This document shows, one piece after another, positions 59,075 to 64,000 of a stretch of 64,000 bases of DNA. The position numbers were made by a program, and so were the translations under genes. The notes under the pieces are model-generated. The model was not told the DNA's origin. It saw nothing but the letters and a program-made list of their open reading frames with translations, and did no database searches. Every line of letters begins with the position of its first letter. The first letter of the stretch is position 1. Origin of the DNA: Chloroflexus aurantiacus J-10-fl (lineage in GTDB: Bacteria > Chloroflexota > Chloroflexia > Chloroflexales > Chloroflexaceae); assembly GCF_000018865.1 (NCBI RefSeq), contig NC_010175.1, forward strand, positions 992,001-1,056,000, in the 5' to 3' direction.

Positions 59075-59163
59075 AAGCGCCTCTTTACGTGGTAGTACCA
59101 GAGGGAGCAAACTGCTCCCTCCGGTTCCAGCTCAGCCGCCCCGTTGCTGTTCAATGAAAGAGC

Positions 59164-60203
59164 CTACTTCAATTCGTCGGGAATCTGTACACCCTGCTCA
59201 GTCCAGAACTTTACCGCACCGGGGTGCAACTTATTCGCAATCCCGGTGATACCAACTTCCAGGCCCATCTCATTGGCAGATGGGTGCGCCTCGCGGAGTC
59301 GCTCCAGCCCACCATCGAGGTAGACAGCCTTCAGGGCCTGATACACAATGTCTTCCGGTACATCGGCATTGGCGACCCAAAGCGCTGTATCCTGGAAGCT
59401 CATAACATCGTTTGGCATACCATCGTATGCACCACCGGTCAACGCCCGCTGCGAGTAGAACGGATACTGCTCGAAGAAGCCACCTTCAACGCCGGGGGTG
59501 TAGATATCGATCAGCTTGATCTTGGTGGCGGCTGCGGCTTCACGTACCGATGCGTTCGGGAAACCGGCCAACACCCAGAAGCCATCGAGCTGCCCGTCGG
59601 CCATCGCTGCCGCCGCCTGCGAGTAACCAAGGTACTCGATCTGAATCTTATCGAACAGACCTAGCGCCTTGAAGTAGCGTTCGGCGCTGAGCGCAGCACC
59701 CGAACCGGCATTCCCCAGCGCAATGCGCTTACCAACCAGATCGGCCACCGAGTTAATGCCACTGGCTTCGGTCACAACCAAGTGGGCAACACCACCGTAG
59801 AGCGGGGCCACCGGCATCACTTTGTCGTAGACGGTGGGATCGTCAGGCAACTGTCCCAGCGCCCCCAGAGCCACATCACCCGAATAGACAATCCCAAACT
59901 GCCGATCACCGGCATTGACCGAGCGCAGGTTCTCGGCGGAACCACCGGTACCTTCAGCCGTAATATCTACGCCGGGAACCTTCTCTTTGATGATCAGCGA
60001 GATAACATCGGCATACACCTGGAATACACCACACCAACCGGCCCACCACCAAAAGCGTAGCGCAGAGTCTGTGCGGGAGCAGGCGCAGGTGCTGATTCAC
60101 CGGCAGGTGCAGCCGTCGGCGCCGTTGTCGTCGGCGCACTTCCACAGGCACTGACCAGTAATGCGACCAGTACCAGCGCGATCACACGCATGCGAGAAAC
60201 CAC
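59164..60203 (-). pseudogene. TAXI-family TRAP binding protein, interrupted by a frameshift
   Basis: The N-terminal part starts at GTG 60203 with AGGAGG 7 nt upstream and has a lipoprotein signal ending LLVSAC. It then reaches LRYAFGGGPVGVVYS, and the frame is lost near 60018-60022. The remainder continues in another frame as VYADVISLIIKEKVPGVDI and TGGSAENLR to the normal C terminus. One missing C in the CC run would restore GVVYSQVYADVIS. It may be a real mutation or a base-calling error. If intact it would be a membrane-anchored binding protein feeding the permease. Confidence 0.82.
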
Positions 60204-60316
60204 GTCGTTTCCTCCTTTGTTAGTAAGCAACGGTTGAGCTGACTTCGGATAGAATTGATTATACCTGATCTATCACCACCATGTGAAATGTTTTTTCAAC
60301 AAAGTGAGGTGGGTCC

Positions 60317-61198
60317 TTGACAATTCTTAACCAATGCACACCATTTCGCTGCGACGTGAACGGGGTAACAATTGCCGGCGCTATCGGTGGAAGTGGGCCG
60401 CCGCTGCTGTTGCTGCACGGCTATCCGCAAATGCACGCGATGTGGCATGCAATTGTCCCCTCACTCACCCAACAGTTCACAGTGATCGCTGCCGATCTGC
60501 GTGGCTACGGCGACAGTGCCAAACCTGTTGATGATCCTTCGCACATCACCTACAGTAAGCGGGCAATGGCTGCCGATATGGTGCAGGTGATGGAGCACTT
60601 CGGCTTCACCCGCTTTGCGGTGGTCGGTCACGACCGCGGTGCGCGGGTAACCCATCGAATGTGCCTCGACTACCCGGATCGCATTGAGCGGGCCGCTGTG
60701 CTCGATATCGCCCCCACCCACTACATGTACCTGACCGCCGACCGTGAATTTGCGACGGCCTACTACCACTGGTTCTTCTTGATTCAGCCGGCACCGCTGC
60801 CCGAAACTCTGATCGGCGCCGATCCGGAGTTCTGGTTGCGCAGTAAACTGAAGCATTGGGGCCGAACCCCCACTGCCTTTCGCGATGAGGTCGTGGCTGA
60901 GTACCTGCGCTGTTTTCGCGATCCGGCCACAATTGCTGCCAGTTGTGCCGATTATCGGGCCGCAGCGACTATTGATCTCGAACACGATGAGGCCGACCGT
61001 CGTGCCGGGCGGAAGGTGCAGTGTCCGCTACTGGTGCTCTGGGGAGCCGAGGGTTTTGTCGGCAGAAAGTATGATGTGATCAACGTTTGGCGAGAGTATG
61101 CGCTGGACGTGCAGGGCCACAGCGTGCCCGGCGGTCACTTTCTCCCCGAAGAGGCACCCGCCGAGACCCTGGCCGCATTGCTGGCGTTTTTGACCTGA
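60317..61198 (+). CDS. Alpha/beta hydrolase, haloacetate dehalogenase / epoxide hydrolase type
   Basis: 293 residues from a TTG start with GAGGTGGG upstream. Oxyanion HGYPQ, nucleophile Asp in VVGHDRGARVTHRM, cap Trp/Lys residues (LKHWGRT) and the late His in VPGGHFLPEE match fluoroacetate-dehalogenase-like enzymes, which use an Asp nucleophile. Soluble; the true substrate could be a haloacid or an epoxide. Upstream gap is 113 bp from the divergent TAXI gene. Confidence 0.85.
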   Translation: MTILNQCTPFRCDVNGVTIAGAIGGSGPPLLLLHGYPQMHAMWHAIVPSLTQQFTVIAADLRGYGDSAKPVDDPSHITYSKRAMAADMVQVMEHFGFTRFAVVGHDRGARVTHRMCLDYPDRIERAAVLDIAPTHYMYLTADREFATAYYHWFFLIQPAPLPETLIGADPEFWLRSKLKHWGRTPTAFRDEVVAEYLRCFRDPATIAASCADYRAAATIDLEHDEADRRAGRKVQCPLLVLWGAEGFVGRKYDVINVWREYALDVQGHSVPGGHFLPEEAPAETLAALLAFLT

Positions 61199-61200
61199 CA

Positions 61201-61938
61201 CTACGGCGTTTGCGCTTCAGCCAGAATATCCAGGATGCGATTCACCAGAGCCGTATCAATCTCATCGAGACCATGCGTGAGGCGCTGGCGTCGTCGCTCA
61301 CCCTGCCAGATCTGATGCACTGCCTTGCGAATCCGCCAGCCCTTGCGTTCGAGGTCGTTTAATGCCTGCTCGACATCTGGCCGTTCCCGTTCATCACCAC
61401 GGGCCACCGCGGCAATTGCCTGCAACAAAGGCTCAAACTGCTGCACGGCCTGCCCTGCCGTATCATCGTCATCGGCCAGACTGATCAGCCCGATGGCCGC
61501 GAGGCGATCAATCACCATCTGCTGCTCATCGGGTGGCAAGGCATTTATCGCGAACTGGAGCGCCGCACCGTCTTGCTGCTCAATTGCCCGCCGCACCATC
61601 GGCGGCAGACTGGCAAGAAACTCTGGCGTCAGATCAGCAGCAATATCATCGGCTGCTGCCTGGTGACGTTCGGCAAAATCGGTCAGCCCCAGATCGGCGA
61701 AGATCTCAGCCGCACGAGCCAGGTATGGCCGGGCCAGATCGGGTCGCCCCATGCGACGGAGCGCCCAACCATAATTACCGGTCTGCGCTGCGGCGCTGTA
61801 ATACTCGCCCGCAGCCCAGTAGAGCTTAACCGCCTGATTGAGCAGATCGGTAGCCTGCGGTAAATCGGTGGCGATAAGGGCTTTGCCGCGTGCAATCAAG
61901 GCATCGGCTTCTGCCTTCAACTGTACAGGATTACTCAT
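61201..61938 (-). CDS. TPR-like helical protein of unknown function
   Basis: 245 residues, all helical. The first 100 residues form TPR-type pairs (ALIATDLPQATDLLNQAVKLYWAAGEYYSAA). The rest has acidic helices (ADDDDTAGQAVQQFEPLL) and a basic region (GERRRQRLTHG). It starts 2 bp after the VWA gene, so it is probably its co-translated partner. The convergent hydrolase stop is 2 bp away. Confidence 0.72.
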   Translation of the reverse strand: MSNPVQLKAEADALIARGKALIATDLPQATDLLNQAVKLYWAAGEYYSAAAQTGNYGWALRRMGRPDLARPYLARAAEIFADLGLTDFAERHQAAADDIAADLTPEFLASLPPMVRRAIEQQDGAALQFAINALPPDEQQMVIDRLAAIGLISLADDDDTAGQAVQQFEPLLQAIAAVARGDERERPDVEQALNDLERKGWRIRKAVHQIWQGERRRQRLTHGLDEIDTALVNRILDILAEAQTP

Positions 61939-61940
61939 AA

Positions 61941-63131
61941 TCAGCCTCGCGTGATCGTCATGCGCTGGCGGCGAGCCGGACGTTGCGGGCCGAGGGCAGC
62001 CAGTTTCGCACCGAGCTGCTCTAAGCTGACCAGATTGTGTACCGGCAGAAAATCATCGACAAACGGCAAGGCAGCCTGCATCCCCACCGTTAACGGCTCG
62101 TAGCCAGGGGTGCCGAGCAGCGGATTCAACCAGATCAGGCGGTGACACGAACGTTGCAGCCGATCCATTTCGCGGGCCAGCAATTCCGGATCACCGCGAT
62201 CCCAGCCATCGCTGATCAACAACACCACCGGACTCCGTCCCAATACGCGCCGCCCCCAGCGAAAATTAAACTCTTTGATCGCCTCACCAATGCGAGTACC
62301 GCCGCTCCAATCCACCACATGCTTGCTCACCGCATCAATCGCATCATCAATATCTTTGTGGCGCAACTGCCGGGTAATCCGGGTCAGGCGCGTACCGAAG
62401 ACAAAGGTCTCTACATCACCCAACCCCGCCGAGATAGCATGGGCAAACTGGAGCAGAATGCGCGAATAGCGCTCCATACTACCCGAAATATCGCAGATGA
62501 GCACCAGCGGACGCGGCTCGGTACGGATATGACGCCACGACAACTCAACCGGTTCACCGCCGAAACGCCAGCTCCGCCGCAGGGTACGCCGCATATCCAA
62601 CAGCCGACCGGCCCGATCAGGACGCCTGCGTCGGGTACGCCGCGGTTGAATCCGCCATTCCATCCGCCGGATCAGCTCCTTGCACGCCTGGACCTCTTCC
62701 CAGGTACACTGGGCAAAATCCTTGGTGCGCAATGCCTCGTCACGGCTAAAGGTAAGTTGAATGTCAATCTCTTCCCGTTCCTGACCTTCAGCGGCATCGG
62801 CATCATCGGCAGTAGGCTGGCGGCGCGGTAGACGCAACTGACGGCGCGGAATTTTAACCTGCGGGAGCAGCATCTGCATCATCTCGCGTTCCAGGTCAAT
62901 ACCGAGCGCCTTCTTCCAGAAAAACTCAAAGGCCACATCAAACAACGGCAGGTCTTCGCGGCGCAACACCAGCATACAGCGCATCGTCGCCCGCAAGTCC
63001 TCGCGGCGCAGCAGACCAACGTGCTCAATCGCCTCGATCAGTTCGACAATTTGACCGGGGCTGACGGCGATTCCCATCTCTCGCAAGAGATAGCCAAAAC
63101 TGACAATGTGGGTCAGAATATTTCCGCTCAT
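61941..63131 (-). CDS. VWA domain protein, CoxE-like
   Basis: 396 residues. An N-terminal helical region ends in an acidic stretch (TADDADAAEGQEREEID), then a von Willebrand A domain with the MIDAS motif LICDISGSM and a downstream SDGWDRGDPELL. CoxE-type VWA proteins work with MoxR AAA ATPases to mature metalloenzymes such as CO dehydrogenase. A MoxR gene is not in the window and may lie elsewhere. Confidence 0.87.
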   Translation of the reverse strand: MSGNILTHIVSFGYLLREMGIAVSPGQIVELIEAIEHVGLLRREDLRATMRCMLVLRREDLPLFDVAFEFFWKKALGIDLEREMMQMLLPQVKIPRRQLRLPRRQPTADDADAAEGQEREEIDIQLTFSRDEALRTKDFAQCTWEEVQACKELIRRMEWRIQPRRTRRRRPDRAGRLLDMRRTLRRSWRFGGEPVELSWRHIRTEPRPLVLICDISGSMERYSRILLQFAHAISAGLGDVETFVFGTRLTRITRQLRHKDIDDAIDAVSKHVVDWSGGTRIGEAIKEFNFRWGRRVLGRSPVVLLISDGWDRGDPELLAREMDRLQRSCHRLIWLNPLLGTPGYEPLTVGMQAALPFVDDFLPVHNLVSLEQLGAKLAALGPQRPARRQRMTITRG

Positions 63132-63256
63132 GGAAGGTTTCAGGTTGGCACAGGTAGTGTTATCATCAGTCTACATTCTACCATCACCGCAGGTATGTGT
63201 ACAGGTTGACAGCCATTCGCCGCCTGTTGCCTGCACCATCATTGCTGTCTGGCGGA

Positions 63257-64000
63257 TTATTCCTGCCGACGCTGCTCGCCCCACAGATTGGTGGCAATAC
63301 CGGACAGGATCAGGATCGATCCCAACGCCAGCGACCAGGTGACCGTTTCACCGTAGAACAGCGCACCGATCAGGGCAATGAGCGGTAGCCGCAGAAAATC
63401 GAGCGGTACAACCACAGTCGCATCGGCCAGCCGCAGCGCTCGCGCCATACAGTAGTGCGCCGTCAACGCCGACACGCCAACCACAATCACCCACGGCCAG
63501 CGGGCAGGTGACGGAAGCGTCCAATCGGTCAGTGCCGGGATTAACCCAAGGGGCAACTGGATGAGCGTCATATAGAACAAAATAGCCAGCGGCGTCTCGG
63601 TACTGACCAGCTTCCTGGTCAGCGTATGGGCAGTGGCATAGCCAAATGCCGCCAGCAGCACGGCCAACGCAGCCGGATGAATCATACCGCTACCGGGGCG
63701 CAAGATAATAAACGTACCCGCGATACCAAGGATAACGGCCAGCAGGCGAATGGGCGTCAACCGCTCACCCAACACGACCACTGCCAGCAGCGCCGTCCAC
63801 AACGGAACCGTAAACTCAATCGCGAAGACCTCGGCCAGCGAGATGAAGGCCAGACCGTAAAACCAGCCGTACTGCCCACCAAAATGGGCCAGGTTACGCA
63901 GCAGGTGCAGTGGCAACCGCCGGGTGCGCAATTGTTGTGGGCCACCGTAGCGCATCACCACCAGCCCGACCAGCGGCAACCCGATCAGGCTACGAAAGAA
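63257..64000 (-). CDS. EamA/DMT-type transporter (5' end outside window)
   Basis: The frame stays open to the window edge, so the N terminus is missing. About eight membrane segments remain, with the EamA landmarks EFTVPLWTALLAVVVLGERLTP and, in the second half, PLDFLRLPLIALIGALFYGE. It belongs to the drug/metabolite exporters; substrate unknown. Confidence 0.88.
   Translation of the reverse strand, partial: FFRSLIGLPLVGLVVMRYGGPQQLRTRRLPLHLLRNLAHFGGQYGWFYGLAFISLAEVFAIEFTVPLWTALLAVVVLGERLTPIRLLAVILGIAGTFIILRPGSGMIHPAALAVLLAAFGYATAHTLTRKLVSTETPLAILFYMTLIQLPLGLIPALTDWTLPSPARWPWVIVVGVSALTAHYCMARALRLADATVVVPLDFLRLPLIALIGALFYGETVTWSLALGSILILSGIATNLWGEQRRQE

Overview
The window looks like a chromosome segment of a filamentous anoxygenic phototroph of the Chloroflexota, most likely Chloroflexus. 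This is inferred from the gene content and order (a long mraZ-to-ftsZ division/wall cluster without murE, SBP56, TAXI-TRAP transporter, an Eis-like acetyltransferase, many GT4/M23/L,D-transpeptidase wall genes), a moderately GC-rich base composition, and repeat-filled intergenic DNA. No 16S rRNA or photosynthesis gene is present, so the genus is an inference.

Layout. 1-2 kb: end of a UvrD-type helicase whose AddB-like nuclease domain is split over two reading frames. 2-13 kb: housekeeping and wall genes (thioesterase, response regulator, HIT protein, prfB with a programmed +1 frameshift, L,D-transpeptidase, M23 peptidase, a tyrosine-phosphatase-like protein lacking its catalytic Cys, chromate transporter, endonuclease III-like glycosylase, alpha-glucan phosphorylase). 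13-25 kb: genes separated by repeat-rich gaps (DUF4838 protein, SBP56 with a membrane partner, and a four-gene overlapping operon with a methyltransferase, an Eis-type GNAT and a GT4 glycosyltransferase). 25-31 kb: lgt, purQ, a Ser/Thr kinase with FHA domain, tRNA-Leu(CAA), tRNA-Pro(CGG), an SH3 lipoprotein and cysS. 31-50 kb: one minus-strand cluster, mraZ-rsmH-ftsL-ftsI-murF-mraY-murD-rhomboid-ftsW-murG-(CvpA-like)-murC-murB-ddl-ftsQ-ftsA-ftsZ, with a clear promoter and a three-repeat MraZ operator at its head. 50-55 kb: moaC, then mostly repeats with two small genes, one of which has a promoter carrying a LexA/DinR-type box. 55-64 kb: split XdhC genes, a TRAP transporter with a frameshifted binding protein, a haloacetate-dehalogenase-like hydrolase, TPR and CoxE-like VWA proteins, and a truncated EamA transporter.

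How the parts work together. The 31-50 kb cluster makes the lipid II precursor (murF, mraY, murD, murG, murC, murB, ddl) and the division machine (ftsZ, A, Q, W, I, L); most genes overlap at stop/start codons, so they are probably co-translated. The L,D-transpeptidase and M23 peptidase would act on the same wall. The intergenic DNA is unusual: at least six repeat classes recur here. They are GGAGATAG microsatellites, 8 exact copies of a 19-bp palindrome, a candidate MITE with inverted ends, CGCGGATGGACGC arrays, a 178-bp tandem repeat and a 348-bp tandem repeat. Several of them begin exactly at, or supply, the stop codon of the gene next to them.

The best candidates for something undescribed are the small gene at 51335-51640 with the SOS-like promoter and the repeat system as a whole. 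I saw no CRISPR array, prophage, transposase gene or defence island.
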